Shown piece by piece: positions 7,985 through 16,996 of a DNA stretch of 64,000 nucleotides. The notes below the pieces were generated by a model. The model was not told where the DNA came from. It did no database searches and was given only the letters and a program-made list of their open reading frames with translations. Origin of the DNA: NAT127 sp034717695 (lineage in GTDB: Bacteria; Pseudomonadota; Gammaproteobacteria; Pseudomonadales; Porticoccaceae). The stretch covers positions 310,001 to 374,000 of the forward strand of contig JAYELS010000005.1 in assembly GCA_034717695.1 (NCBI GenBank), given 5' to 3'. Every line of letters begins with the position of its first letter. Position 1 is the stretch's first letter. A program made the position numbers and the translations under genes.

Positions 7985-8069
7985 CGGTTTCGCCGCCAGC
8001 CCCTGTCTCGACTTTGCCACGGGGCAAGGCGAGAATCCGGCCACCACCCCCGACTGAAGCGAGCGAGCC

Positions 8070-9362
8070 GTGCAGGAAGGATTGCGCACCGAGATCTACC
8101 GAATCATCGTCCTGGCGGCGTTTTTGCTGGCGTTTGGGCTGCTCAACGGCTACCCCCTCTCCACCCTCCTGGCGGGGGGCACCGCCTACATGGCCTTCAC
8201 CCTCAGCCGCATCAACCGCCTCTACGCCTGGCTCGCCGCCGACAACGATTCCCTGCCGCCAGAGGCCAGCGGCGTCTGGGGCGACATCTCCGACTACCTC
8301 TACCGCCTGAAGCGCCGCATCGACCAGGCCCAGAAGAACTACACCGGCCTCGCCCTGCGCATCCGCCAGATCACCTCTGCCCTCGACGACGGCATGCTGC
8401 TGCTCAACGCCGACCGCAGCCTGGACTGGTGGAACCCGGTGGCCACCGGGCTCTTGCACCTGCGGGAAACCGACAAGGGGGAGAACATCGCCAACCTGAT
8501 CCGCCACCCCCTGTTCGTGGCCTACATCAACGGCCAGGATTTCAGCCACCCCCTGGAGCTCGCCTCCCCCTTCCAGCCCCAGCGGGTGCTGCTGTTCTCC
8601 GCCGGCACCTTCGGCCGCGGCGAGATCGTGCTGGTGGTGCGGGACATCACCCGGCTGCGCCACCTGGAGGAGATGCGCAAGGAGTTCGTGGCCAATATCT
8701 CCCACGAGCTGCGCACCCCCCTGACGGTGCTGACCGGCTACCTCGAAACCCTCCAGGGCGATGCCGACAACCTGCCCCCCCACTGGCGGCGCGCCCTCGT
8801 TCAGATGGACCAGCAGACCCGTCGCCTCGGCGCCCTGGCGGAGGACCTGGTGCTGCTGTCGCGGCTCGAATCCGGCCAGTTCACCCCCAACCGCCAGGCG
8901 GTGGACGTCAGCGCCCTGCTCAAGTCCATCGTCGAGGGCCAGCAACTGCTCCACGGCGACACCCACCGGCTGCGCCTGCGCTGCCCCCCCGGGCTGGTGG
9001 CCCAGGGCGACAACCGCGAACTGCACAGCGCCTTCGCCAACCTCATCGTCAACGCCATCCGCCACAACACCCAGGGTTGCGACGTGCTGATCCACGCCCG
9101 GGCACTGGCTGGCAACCTGGTGGTGCGGGTGCGGGACAACGGTGTCGGCATCGACGCCCGCCACCTGCCGCGCCTCACCGAGCGCTTCTACCGGGCGGAC
9201 GACAGCCGCGCCACCAGCTCCGGCGGCACCGGCCTCGGCCTCGCCATCGTCAAGCATGTGCTCGGCCGCCACGGCGCCACCCTGCGGATTCGCAGCACCC
9301 TCGGCAAGGGCTCGGTGTTCTCCTGCCGCTTCGCCGCCCCGGAGGGCAGCCGGGCGGCTTGA
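8070..9362 (+). CDS. phoR: phosphate regulon sensor kinase PhoR
   Basis: A 430-residue membrane histidine kinase. The N-terminus contains two short hydrophobic segments (about residues 10-45, the PhoR-type DUF3329 region). A PAS domain follows at about 90-195, then the HisKA H-box ISHELRTPLT with phospho-acceptor His212, then a HATPase domain with the N box (NLIVNAIRHNT), G1 (DNGVGID) and GTGLGLAIVKH. It phosphorylates PhoB when Pst/PhoU signals low phosphate. The start is a GTG at 8070 without a strong ribosome binding site. Cotranscription with phoB is expected. Confidence 0.96.
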   Translation: MQEGLRTEIYRIIVLAAFLLAFGLLNGYPLSTLLAGGTAYMAFTLSRINRLYAWLAADNDSLPPEASGVWGDISDYLYRLKRRIDQAQKNYTGLALRIRQITSALDDGMLLLNADRSLDWWNPVATGLLHLRETDKGENIANLIRHPLFVAYINGQDFSHPLELASPFQPQRVLLFSAGTFGRGEIVLVVRDITRLRHLEEMRKEFVANISHELRTPLTVLTGYLETLQGDADNLPPHWRRALVQMDQQTRRLGALAEDLVLLSRLESGQFTPNRQAVDVSALLKSIVEGQQLLHGDTHRLRLRCPPGLVAQGDNRELHSAFANLIVNAIRHNTQGCDVLIHARALAGNLVVRVRDNGVGIDARHLPRLTERFYRADDSRATSSGGTGLGLAIVKHVLGRHGATLRIRSTLGKGSVFSCRFAAPEGSRAA

Positions 9363-9413
9363 CGCCCGGGCGGCCATTGCGCAGGATGCGGGTCTCCCCC
9401 TAAGGAGCACCCC

Positions 9414-10919
9414 ATGGGCACCGAAATCGAGCTGAAGCTGAGCCTGCCCCGCGCGGCCCTGCCCGCCCTGCGCCGCCACCCGCTGCTGATCGACGCCCCC
9501 AGGGCCGGCCCCACCCGCACCCTCGACAACTGCTACTACGACACCCCGGACCTCGACCTGCAACGCCACGGCATCGCCCTGCGCACCCGCCGCCACGGGC
9601 GCCGCTGGTGGCAGACGGTGAAATGCGCCGCGCCGTCCACCGGCGGCCTCAGCCAGCGCCCGGAGTGGGAGCAACCCTTCCTCGCCGCCTTCGATTTCTC
9701 CGCCATCGACGACGCCGCCGTGGCCAAGCGCCTGGCGCGCCACAGGGACGACCTGGTGCCCCTGTTCAGCACCCGCTTCCGGCGCGAGACCCGGGTCCAC
9801 CAGCCGGACGCCGACACCCGCATCCTGGTGATGATCGACACCGGCGAACTGGTCTGTGGCGAGGCCCGGGAGGGGATCTGCGAGCTGGAACTGGAACTGG
9901 CGGCGGGTACGCCCCTCGACCTGTTGCACTTCGCCCGGCAATTGGCGGAAACCCCGACGCTGCTGCCCCTCGACACCAGCAAGGCGGAGCGGGGCTACCG
10001 GCTGTTCGCGGGGCTGGCGCCGTCCCCGGCGAAGGCCGCCCCCTCGCCCCTCGACCCGGGCCAGTCCCCGGTGGAGGCGTTTCGCGCCCTCGCCGCCGGC
10101 GGCCTGCGCCACTGGCAGGCCAACGTGGCGGGGGCCGCGGCGGGGGACGACCCGGAGTTCGTCCACCAGCTGCGGGTATCCCAGCGCCGGCTGCGCTCCC
10201 TGATCGCCCTGTTCGCCCCCGCCCTGCCCGCCGGGATGGTCAGCCAGTGGCGGGCGCTGTTGCGGGACAACGCCGCCAGCGTCGGCGATACCCGCGACCT
10301 GGACGTGCTGGCGGACCAGATCATCGCCCCGGTGGCGGGGGTCACCGACGCCGAGATCGCCGCCCTCGGCAGGCTCGCCGCCCGCATCGCCAGCGCCCGG
10401 GAGGCCGCCCGCTCGGAGGGACGGGGCGCCCTCGACAGCGCCCGGCAGGGACGGCTGCTGCTCGACTTCGCCATTGCCCTCGACACCCTGCCCACCAACA
10501 ACCTGATCGGCGCCGTGGACCTCGGCGCCTTTGCCCGCCTCCAGCTGGATGTGGTGGCCAAGCGGGTGGCCAAGCGCCTGCGGGCGGCGCGGGGCCTGGA
10601 GCCGGCCCCCCTCCACGCCCTGCGCATCGCCCTCAAGCAGCTGCGCTACAACCTGGAGTTCCTCGCCCCGCTGCTGGCGGGGAAGCCCCTCGCCCGCTAC
10701 CTGAAAGTGATGGCAAGGGCCCAGGACGCCCTCGGCTTCATCCACGACCTCGACGTGGCCCGGGAGCGCCTCGCCCTGGAGGCCGGGGACGACGCCGCGC
10801 TGCAGCGCGCCACCGCCTTTGTGTGCGGCTGGCACGGGCCCCGCTACCAACGCCTCTGCCGGCGGGCGGTGGACGACCTCCGGGCCCTGTTCAAGGCCCC
10901 CGCCCCCTGGCAGTCGTAG
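9414..10919 (+). CDS. CYTH and CHAD domain protein
   Basis: A 501-residue soluble protein. Residues 1-200 form a CYTH triphosphate tunnel domain beginning with the EIELK (ExExK) metal/triphosphate motif. Residues about 225-490 form a CHAD alpha-helical domain with conserved His/Arg positions such as DPEFVHQLRVSQRRLRSL and LHALRIALKQLRYNLEF. CYTH enzymes hydrolyse inorganic triphosphate or related substrates, and CHAD domains bind polyphosphate. A role in polyphosphate metabolism is therefore plausible but not shown. It starts 51 bp after phoR and is followed within 10 bp by the acyltransferase gene, so it may be read from the phoB promoter. Confidence 0.92.
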   Translation: MGTEIELKLSLPRAALPALRRHPLLIDAPRAGPTRTLDNCYYDTPDLDLQRHGIALRTRRHGRRWWQTVKCAAPSTGGLSQRPEWEQPFLAAFDFSAIDDAAVAKRLARHRDDLVPLFSTRFRRETRVHQPDADTRILVMIDTGELVCGEAREGICELELELAAGTPLDLLHFARQLAETPTLLPLDTSKAERGYRLFAGLAPSPAKAAPSPLDPGQSPVEAFRALAAGGLRHWQANVAGAAAGDDPEFVHQLRVSQRRLRSLIALFAPALPAGMVSQWRALLRDNAASVGDTRDLDVLADQIIAPVAGVTDAEIAALGRLAARIASAREAARSEGRGALDSARQGRLLLDFAIALDTLPTNNLIGAVDLGAFARLQLDVVAKRVAKRLRAARGLEPAPLHALRIALKQLRYNLEFLAPLLAGKPLARYLKVMARAQDALGFIHDLDVARERLALEAGDDAALQRATAFVCGWHGPRYQRLCRRAVDDLRALFKAPAPWQS

Positions 10920-10928
10920 CGCATCGCG

Positions 10929-12008
10929 GTGGACTACCCCTTCCTGCGCCGGGAATTTCTCGACCTCCTCGAAGACAGCGGCAGCGTCGGCCCCGCCAGC
11001 GGCTGGACCCCCAGCCACCTCGCCATCGTCGCGGGCGGCGCGGAGCAGGCCTTCATGCCCCTCTACCTCAAGGATCACTCCTGGGGTGAATACGTGTTCG
11101 ACTGGGCCTGGGCCGACGCCTGGCGCCGCCACGGCCTCCCCTACTACCCGAAGCTGCTGACCGCCATCCCCTTCACCCCCGCCACCGGCCCGCGCATCCG
11201 CTTCGCCCCCGGCGCCGACCGCCCGGCCCTCAGCCGCCACCTGGTGGCAAAGGCCATCGAGCTGGCCCGGGAGAGGGGCGCCAGCGGCTGGCATATCCTC
11301 TTCCCCGACGTCGACCAGCTGGCCCTGCTGGAGGCCGTTGACGACCCCCGCCTGCTGCGCCGCACCGGCACCCAGTTCCACTGGTTCAACCGGGGCTACG
11401 GGGATTTCGACGCCTTTCTCGCCGCCCTCGCCTCCCGCAAGCGCAAGATGATCCGCCGCGAGCGGCGCCAGGTGGCGGAGCAGGGCTTTGCCATCGAGAT
11501 GCTGACCGGCGCGGATATCGGCCCCGACCTCTGGGCCTTCTTCCACCGGGTCTACCACCGCACTTACCTCAAGCGCAGCGGCGGCGCCGGCTACCTCAGC
11601 GCAGAGTTTTTCGCCGGCCTCGGCGCGGCCATGGGGGGCCAGGTGGCCATGGCGGTGGCCCGCAAGGGGGGCCGTCCGGTGGCCGCCGCGCTTTATTTTC
11701 GCGACGACCAAACCCTCTACGGTCGCTACTGGGGCTGCGAGGGGGAATACGACTTTCTCCACTTCGAACTGTGCTACTACAGAGGCATCGACTTCGCCAT
11801 CGCCTTGGGGCTCGAAAAATTCGATGCCGGCGCCCAGGGGGAGCACAAGATCCTGCGGGGCTTCACCCCGGTGGCCACCCACTCCCTGCACTGGATCGCG
11901 CACCCGGGCTTCGCCGAGGCGGTGGCCCGCTTCCTCCGGGAAGAGGAGGCCAACGTCGATCGCTACCGGGAAGAGGCGGCGGAGTTGCTGCCCTTCAAGG
12001 CCGGGTAA
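10929..12008 (+). CDS. GNAT-type acyltransferase, COG3146 family
   Basis: A 359-residue protein of the peptidoglycan-type/GNAT superfamily long known as COG3146 (DUF482). Family features seen are an N-terminal WTPSHLAI, the central RKRKMIRRERRQVAEQG helix, and the C-terminal FDAGAQGEHKILRGF, which is highly characteristic. The substrate is not established. It starts with GTG 10 bp after the CYTH-CHAD gene, so the two are probably cotranscribed. Its last 14 bp overlap tail-to-tail with the DUF938 gene on the opposite strand. Confidence 0.85.
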   Translation: MDYPFLRREFLDLLEDSGSVGPASGWTPSHLAIVAGGAEQAFMPLYLKDHSWGEYVFDWAWADAWRRHGLPYYPKLLTAIPFTPATGPRIRFAPGADRPALSRHLVAKAIELARERGASGWHILFPDVDQLALLEAVDDPRLLRRTGTQFHWFNRGYGDFDAFLAALASRKRKMIRRERRQVAEQGFAIEMLTGADIGPDLWAFFHRVYHRTYLKRSGGAGYLSAEFFAGLGAAMGGQVAMAVARKGGRPVAAALYFRDDQTLYGRYWGCEGEYDFLHFELCYYRGIDFAIALGLEKFDAGAQGEHKILRGFTPVATHSLHWIAHPGFAEAVARFLREEEANVDRYREEAAELLPFKAG

Positions 12009-12585
12009 ACACCAGCAGCTGGTTGTTGGCCGGCAGCGGGTTGTCCTCAACCAGTGAAAATCCCTCTCCCCGGGCAAGGTCGACAATGGCCTCGATGTCG
12101 CGGATGCCCTGGTGGGGGGCGCTGGCCCTGAGCTGGGCGTCGAAGCGGGCGTTGCTGTCGGTGGTGAAGGCACCGCCGTACTTGAAGGGGCCGTAGAGGG
12201 CGATCACCGCCCGGGGCGCGGCGACGCGACCGATGCCGGCGAACATCGCCGCCACCGCCGACCAGGCCATGATGTGGCAGGTGTTGGCGGAGAAAATGGC
12301 GTCGAAGGGGCCCTCCGGCCAGGGGCCGCGCTCAACGTCGAGGACGAGGGGCCGAGCCAGGTTGGGGGCGGGGTATTCGTCGATCCAGGCGTTGATACCC
12401 GGGTGATTGTGGGCCAGGTCGCTGGTCTGCCAGTGGAGGTGGGCCAGGCGGGGGGCGAAGTGGACGGCGTGCTGGCCGGTGCCGCTGCCGATTTCGAGCA
12501 CCCCGCGACAGGGGGCGAAAACCCGTTCGAGCACCGCGAGGATGGGGCCCTGGTTGTTGGCGCAGGCCTGGGAGAAGGGCTTCAC
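11995..12585 (-). CDS. DUF938 SAM-dependent methyltransferase-like protein
   Basis: A 196-residue class I methyltransferase-fold protein of the DUF938 family. It starts VKPFSQACANNQGPILAVL, has the SAM-binding motif LEIGSGTGQHAVHFA and the family block FSANTCHIMAW. The substrate is unknown. The GTG start at 12585 is fixed by its GTGA overlap with the stop of the yaaA gene, with which it must be cotranscribed. The 3' end overlaps the convergent acyltransferase by 14 bp. Confidence 0.9.
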   Translation of the reverse strand: MKPFSQACANNQGPILAVLERVFAPCRGVLEIGSGTGQHAVHFAPRLAHLHWQTSDLAHNHPGINAWIDEYPAPNLARPLVLDVERGPWPEGPFDAIFSANTCHIMAWSAVAAMFAGIGRVAAPRAVIALYGPFKYGGAFTTDSNARFDAQLRASAPHQGIRDIEAIVDLARGEGFSLVEDNPLPANNQLLVFTRP

Positions 12586-13367
12586 TCGCCACCCCCGTCC
12601 CGGGTGAACACCCATTCCCGGGGGGACGACATGGCCGGGTTGTAGCGGTAGCCGCCGCCGTCGAAGCCCTTGATGGCCTCCGGGTCGGTGAGGCGCTGAC
12701 GGATGATGTGGCCGGCCATCATGCCCCGGGCCTTCTTGGCGTGGAAGCTGATGATCTTGTACTGGCCGCCCTTCCAGTCCTTGAACACCGGGGTGATGAT
12801 CTCGGCGTCGAGCTTTTGGGGTATCACCGCCTTGAAGTACTCCTGGGAGGCGAGGTTGATCAGCACCCGCTGGCCGGGTTTGTCCCGGGCGAGCCGCTGG
12901 TTAAGGGCGAGGGTGATGCGCTCGCCCCAGAATTCGTAGAGGTTTTTGCCCCGGCGGTTGGCGAAGGGGGTGCCCATTTCGAGGCGGTAGGGCTGCATCA
13001 GGTCGAGGGGTTTGAGCAGGCCGTAGAGGCCGGAGAGGATGGCCAGGTGCTTTTGCGCCCATTTGAGGTCGCGGGCATCGAGGCGGTCGGCGGCGAGGCC
13101 GGTGTAGACGTCCCCCTTGAAGGCGAGGATCGCCTGGCGGGCGTTGGCCTCGGTGAAGGGGCGCGTCCAGTCCTGGTAGCGGCCGGCGTTGAGGGCACCG
13201 AGCTTGTCGCTGATGCCCATGAGGGTGGAGACCTCCGGCGGGCTCAGGGCCCGCAACTCGCCGATCAGGGCCTCGGCATCGTCGAGAAAATCGGGCTGGC
13301 TGTGGTCGCGGACCTTGATGGGGGAGTCGTAATCGAGGGTCTTGGCGGGGGAGATGACGATCAGCAT
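12582..13367 (-). CDS. yaaA: YaaA family peroxide stress protein
   Basis: A 261-residue cytoplasmic protein of the UPF0246 (DUF328) family, almost the length of E. coli YaaA. Conserved blocks include MLIVISPAKTLDY, FKGDVYTGL, LSGLYGLLKPLD and ASQEYFKAV, and the C-terminal ARGMMAGHIIRQRL. In E. coli YaaA limits free iron and DNA damage during peroxide stress. It is the first gene of a two-gene unit with the DUF938 gene. A 151-bp divergent region separates it from the diguanylate cyclase gene. Confidence 0.95.
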   Translation of the reverse strand: MLIVISPAKTLDYDSPIKVRDHSQPDFLDDAEALIGELRALSPPEVSTLMGISDKLGALNAGRYQDWTRPFTEANARQAILAFKGDVYTGLAADRLDARDLKWAQKHLAILSGLYGLLKPLDLMQPYRLEMGTPFANRRGKNLYEFWGERITLALNQRLARDKPGQRVLINLASQEYFKAVIPQKLDAEIITPVFKDWKGGQYKIISFHAKKARGMMAGHIIRQRLTDPEAIKGFDGGGYRYNPAMSSPREWVFTRDGGGE

Positions 13368-13518
13368 GGATATTCCGAGGCAAGGGCAGGGGCCCAACCT
13401 TAGAGAAGCCGCCGCAAAAAGTGAATAGCGGGCCGGGGGCGGCGATTTTGCGCTTCCCGCCAATGGCACAAAGCCGATATATTCGGGGCCGACATAACGA
13501 CACCGCGCGGTAGCCGGC

Positions 13519-14919
13519 ATGGATCCTCGGTCTGATCTCAACCGCTTGGCGCTGCCCTGGCTGCTGGTGCTGGCGGGGGCCTACTATCTCGGCGCGCTGC
13601 TGGGCACCGGGCTGCTCACCCTGCACCCGGCCAACATCACCCTGTTGTGGCTGCCCGCCGGCGCCGGCTTGATCATGGCCATGGGGGGCGGCTGGCGGGC
13701 GCTGCCGCTGATCGCCCTGGCGAGCTTTGCGGTGCGGGGGCCACCTCTTTTGGCGGACGGCATGGGTCCATCGCCCTGGCTGCATGCCGCCGTCGCCGCC
13801 CTGGGGGATGGCCTGGTGCCCTGTCTCGCCGCCTGGGCGTTCCGCGCCGGGCTCGGGGGGGCTCTTGGCCGGGCGCGGGATCTCGGGCCGTTCACCGTCT
13901 ATGTCTGCCTGTTGCCGGCGCTGGTGGGGGCGGGCATCGCCACCCTCAACCTCATGGCCGCGGGCCATATCATCGCCGCCAGCGCCGCGCGGGTCGCCGC
14001 CAACGGGGTGCTGGCCCAGGTGCTCGGTATTCTCCTGGTGTGGCCCCTCTATCAGCTGTGGCGGGAATCCCCGCCCCGGGGGCTCGCCACCTGGGGCTGG
14101 ATCCTGGCCGCCCTCGCCACCAACACCGGGCTGCTGGCGGTGACCGGCAAGGGCCTGAGTGGCATGGTGTTCTTCATCCTGCCGGTGCTGCTGATGCTGG
14201 TGTTCAAGGCCGGCGCCCCCGGGGCGCTGCTGGGGCTGCTGGCCACGGTGGTGGGGCTGATAGCGGCGTCCACCGAAGTGCAGGGCCCCTGCGTGCCCGC
14301 CAACGACCCCAGCGCCCGGCCGATGCTGATGGGCTTTGTGTTCACCATGACCTACGTGACCCTGAGCCTGTGCCTGTACTACCGGGAGTTGCTGGCCTCC
14401 GACAGCTCCCGCCAGCGCTGGCAGGAGGCGGCGCTCCACGACTCCCTGACGGGCCTGGCCAATCGCCGCGCCCTGATGAAGGCCCTGGGGGACGAGTACA
14501 ACCGCACCCAGCGCACCGGGCGGCCCTTCGCCCTCGCCATCCTCGACATCGACCACTTCAAGCGCATCAACGACCGCCACGGCCATCAGGCCGGCGACCG
14601 GGTGCTGCAGGCCATCGCCCGCACCCTCCGGGACAATTGCCGGGATATCGACACGGTGGCGCGGATCGGCGGCGAGGAGTTCGCCATCCTGCTGCCGGAA
14701 ACCACCACCGCCGCCGCCCTGCCCGCCCTCACCCGCATCCTCGCCGCGGTGGCGGCCATGGACACCGGCCTCGGCGGCGGGGAGGCCCACCTCACCCTCA
14801 GCATCGGGGTGGTGGACGCCAGCGAGGGCGAGGGTATCGAGGGGCTCCTGACGGCGGCGGACGGGCGGCTCTACCGGGCCAAGGGGGAGGGGCGGGACAG
14901 GATCGTCGCCACCCCCTAA
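13519..14919 (+). CDS. MASE1-GGDEF diguanylate cyclase
   Basis: A 466-residue membrane protein. Residues about 10-290 are hydrophobic, with eight or so helices of MASE1 type (the early LLWLPAGAGLIM segment is typical). The C-terminal domain is a GGDEF cyclase with DSLTGLANRRAL, the catalytic GGEEF at residues 384-388, and an RxxD inhibitory site (RDID, 375-378) exactly five residues upstream. It should make c-di-GMP with product inhibition in response to an unknown membrane signal. Its stop codon overlaps that of the convergent TonB receptor gene by 4 bp. Confidence 0.94.
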   Translation: MDPRSDLNRLALPWLLVLAGAYYLGALLGTGLLTLHPANITLLWLPAGAGLIMAMGGGWRALPLIALASFAVRGPPLLADGMGPSPWLHAAVAALGDGLVPCLAAWAFRAGLGGALGRARDLGPFTVYVCLLPALVGAGIATLNLMAAGHIIAASAARVAANGVLAQVLGILLVWPLYQLWRESPPRGLATWGWILAALATNTGLLAVTGKGLSGMVFFILPVLLMLVFKAGAPGALLGLLATVVGLIAASTEVQGPCVPANDPSARPMLMGFVFTMTYVTLSLCLYYRELLASDSSRQRWQEAALHDSLTGLANRRALMKALGDEYNRTQRTGRPFALAILDIDHFKRINDRHGHQAGDRVLQAIARTLRDNCRDIDTVARIGGEEFAILLPETTTAAALPALTRILAAVAAMDTGLGGGEAHLTLSIGVVDASEGEGIEGLLTAADGRLYRAKGEGRDRIVATP

Positions 14920-16961
14920 AGGGCGAGATCGACCCCGAGGTAAAGTCCCCGGGGCTCCCCGGGGAAGTAGCGGTCGCCGCCGAAGCTGGTGAAGTCGGCG
15001 CGCTCCGCGTAGCGGCTGTCGAACAGGTTCACCAGCCGCGCCGAGAGTTCGAGCCGGGGAGTCGGCGCCCACCGCCCCCGAAGGTGGAAGAGGTCGTGGC
15101 CGCCGTAGCGGTGGCGGTTCTCCGGGTCGGTGTAGTAGCTGCCCATGCGCAGCCATTCCAGCTCCAGGCGGGCGCTGTCGCCGGGGTTCCAGCCCAGCTG
15201 GGCGGTGGCGAAATGGCGGGGCGCGGTGTCCACGTCGTTGCCGTCGATATCCACGCCGCCGAGGACCTCGCTGTAGGCGTAGCGGTGGCGGGCAGCGGTG
15301 GCGGCGAGGTTGAGATCGACGGCGTCCGTCACCCGGTAGTGGAGCGCCAGCTCCAGCCCCCGGTGCTCACTTTCGCCGTTGCTGACGTTGAAGAAGTCGG
15401 TGTCGCGGAAGATCAGGTTGTCCTTGGCCATGGCGTAGGCGGTGACCTCGTAGCGCAGCCGCCCGCTGGCGCCCCGGGCGCCGATCTCCAGGCTGTCGAG
15501 CCGTTCCGAATCCAGGTCAGCAACCTGTTGCGCCCGCTCCAGGCGGTACAGTTCCACCCCCTGGGGGGCGCGAAAACCCCGCGCCAGGGTGGCGAACAGC
15601 TGGTGGTCCGCCGCCAGCTGATAGAGCAGCCCGAGTTTCGGGGAGAGGTTGTCGAAGCGGTCCTTGCGGTCCGCCGGGCGGCTGTAGCGGCAGCCGCCGA
15701 AGCCGCAGGGGGTGCCGTCCTCCCGGGTGCGGCCGGCGATCATGCGGTTGTCGTAGTCGTAGGCCATGTGCTCGTAGCGCACCCCGGCGGACAGCCTCCA
15801 GTCGGGCGCGAAGGACCAGTCCCACTGCACGAAGGGCGCCAGCTGCCAGATGGCGACCCGGTAGTCGTAGTGGCGGCCCACGGGGATGGTCTCCCGCAGC
15901 AGGGGCGAGCCCTCCGCGGGGCTGTCCTGGCCCTGGCGCAGCCAGCCCCGGCTGAGCTCCCCGTCGACACCGGCGATGAGCCGGCTGTCATCGCCGTGGC
16001 GGTAGAGGGCGGCCTGCACCCCGGCGCTGCGCTGGCCGTTCTCCTCCAGGGGCTGGCCCGGCAAAAAGTGCTGGAGAAACGCCATCTCGCTCCAGCGGGC
16101 GTAGGGGGTAACCACCCACCCGGGGCGCTCGCCGGCGTCCGCCACCCGGGTCCAGAGGCGCGCGGCGCGGGCGTCCCGGTAGGCCTCGGGGTTGGGGTTG
16201 GTGCGGGACAGGGAGCGGTCCCGGTAGGCCCCAGGGCCCTCCACGAAGCCGGCGGTCTCCTGGTTGAGGTTGACGGCGGTGAGGCCGCTGGTGATGTCCA
16301 CGCCCCCGCCCCGGTGGCGGTGGGCGAGGCTCAGCTTCTGCTGGTCCACCCCCGAGTCGTCCCGGTAGCCCCCGTCGCGGCTGGCGGTGAAGGCGACGGC
16401 AAGATCTTCGCCGCCGCCCCGGAGGCGCAGGCGCCCGTAATCGTGGGGGCCGCCCTCGAGGCCGAGGCGCCAGTCCCGATCGAACGCCGCCGGGCCGATC
16501 ACGTTGACCACCCCGTGGAGGGCGTTGGAGCCATACAGGGCGTTGCCGGGGCCGCGGATCACCTCGATGCGGGCGGCCGCCTCGCTGTGGGCCTCGAACA
16601 GTTCGTTGACATTGCAAAGGCCCGCCGGGCGCAGGGGAATGCCGTCCTCGGCCATCAGGAAGCTGCCGCAGGCGCCGGCCCCGGACAGCACCGGGGAGCG
16701 GATCGCCGGCAGGTACTCCTGGCCGTTGTTGCGGTGGATGCCCACCCCGGGCAGCCGCGCCAGGGCCTCCTGGATATGGACTTGGGCAGTCATCGCCAGG
16801 GCGTCGCCGTCGATGGCGGCGCTGTTGCCGATCAGCTCGGCGGCGGCTTCCGGCACCCGGGTGGCGGTGATGATCACCTCGTCGAGGCGGGGCGCCTCGC
16901 CGTGGGCCCCCAGGGTGACGGCGAGGGCGGCGAACAGGGCGAGGGTGAAGCGGTTGGTCAT
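14916..16961 (-). CDS. TonB-dependent outer-membrane receptor next to a PQQ-type dehydrogenase
   Basis: A 681-residue TonB-dependent receptor with a signal peptide (cleavage after about residue 20), a plug domain beginning DEVIITATRVP, the plug core IEVIRGPGNALYGSNALHGV, and a 22-strand barrel ending in an amphipathic LYLGVDLAL. A Cys pair in the plug (ACGSFL and AGLCNVNEL) may form a disulfide. The ATG at 16961 is preferred over an upstream TTG. It is last in an apparent operon, 35 bp after the PQQ-type sugar dehydrogenase, so a role in taking up PQQ or a related substrate is worth considering. The ligand cannot be read from the sequence. Confidence 0.9.
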   Translation of the reverse strand: MTNRFTLALFAALAVTLGAHGEAPRLDEVIITATRVPEAAAELIGNSAAIDGDALAMTAQVHIQEALARLPGVGIHRNNGQEYLPAIRSPVLSGAGACGSFLMAEDGIPLRPAGLCNVNELFEAHSEAAARIEVIRGPGNALYGSNALHGVVNVIGPAAFDRDWRLGLEGGPHDYGRLRLRGGGEDLAVAFTASRDGGYRDDSGVDQQKLSLAHRHRGGGVDITSGLTAVNLNQETAGFVEGPGAYRDRSLSRTNPNPEAYRDARAARLWTRVADAGERPGWVVTPYARWSEMAFLQHFLPGQPLEENGQRSAGVQAALYRHGDDSRLIAGVDGELSRGWLRQGQDSPAEGSPLLRETIPVGRHYDYRVAIWQLAPFVQWDWSFAPDWRLSAGVRYEHMAYDYDNRMIAGRTREDGTPCGFGGCRYSRPADRKDRFDNLSPKLGLLYQLAADHQLFATLARGFRAPQGVELYRLERAQQVADLDSERLDSLEIGARGASGRLRYEVTAYAMAKDNLIFRDTDFFNVSNGESEHRGLELALHYRVTDAVDLNLAATAARHRYAYSEVLGGVDIDGNDVDTAPRHFATAQLGWNPGDSARLELEWLRMGSYYTDPENRHRYGGHDLFHLRGRWAPTPRLELSARLVNLFDSRYAERADFTSFGGDRYFPGEPRGLYLGVDLAL

Positions 16962-16996
16962 GGCTGGCAAAACCTTGCGGCGGGGCGGTTGGCGGC

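Noticed and set aside
7722..12173. Minus-strand open frame of about 1,480 codons opposite phoB, phoR, CYTH-CHAD and the acyltransferase
   Set aside because: Low-complexity Gly/Ala/Val/Gln translation spanning four clear genes; antisense shadow.
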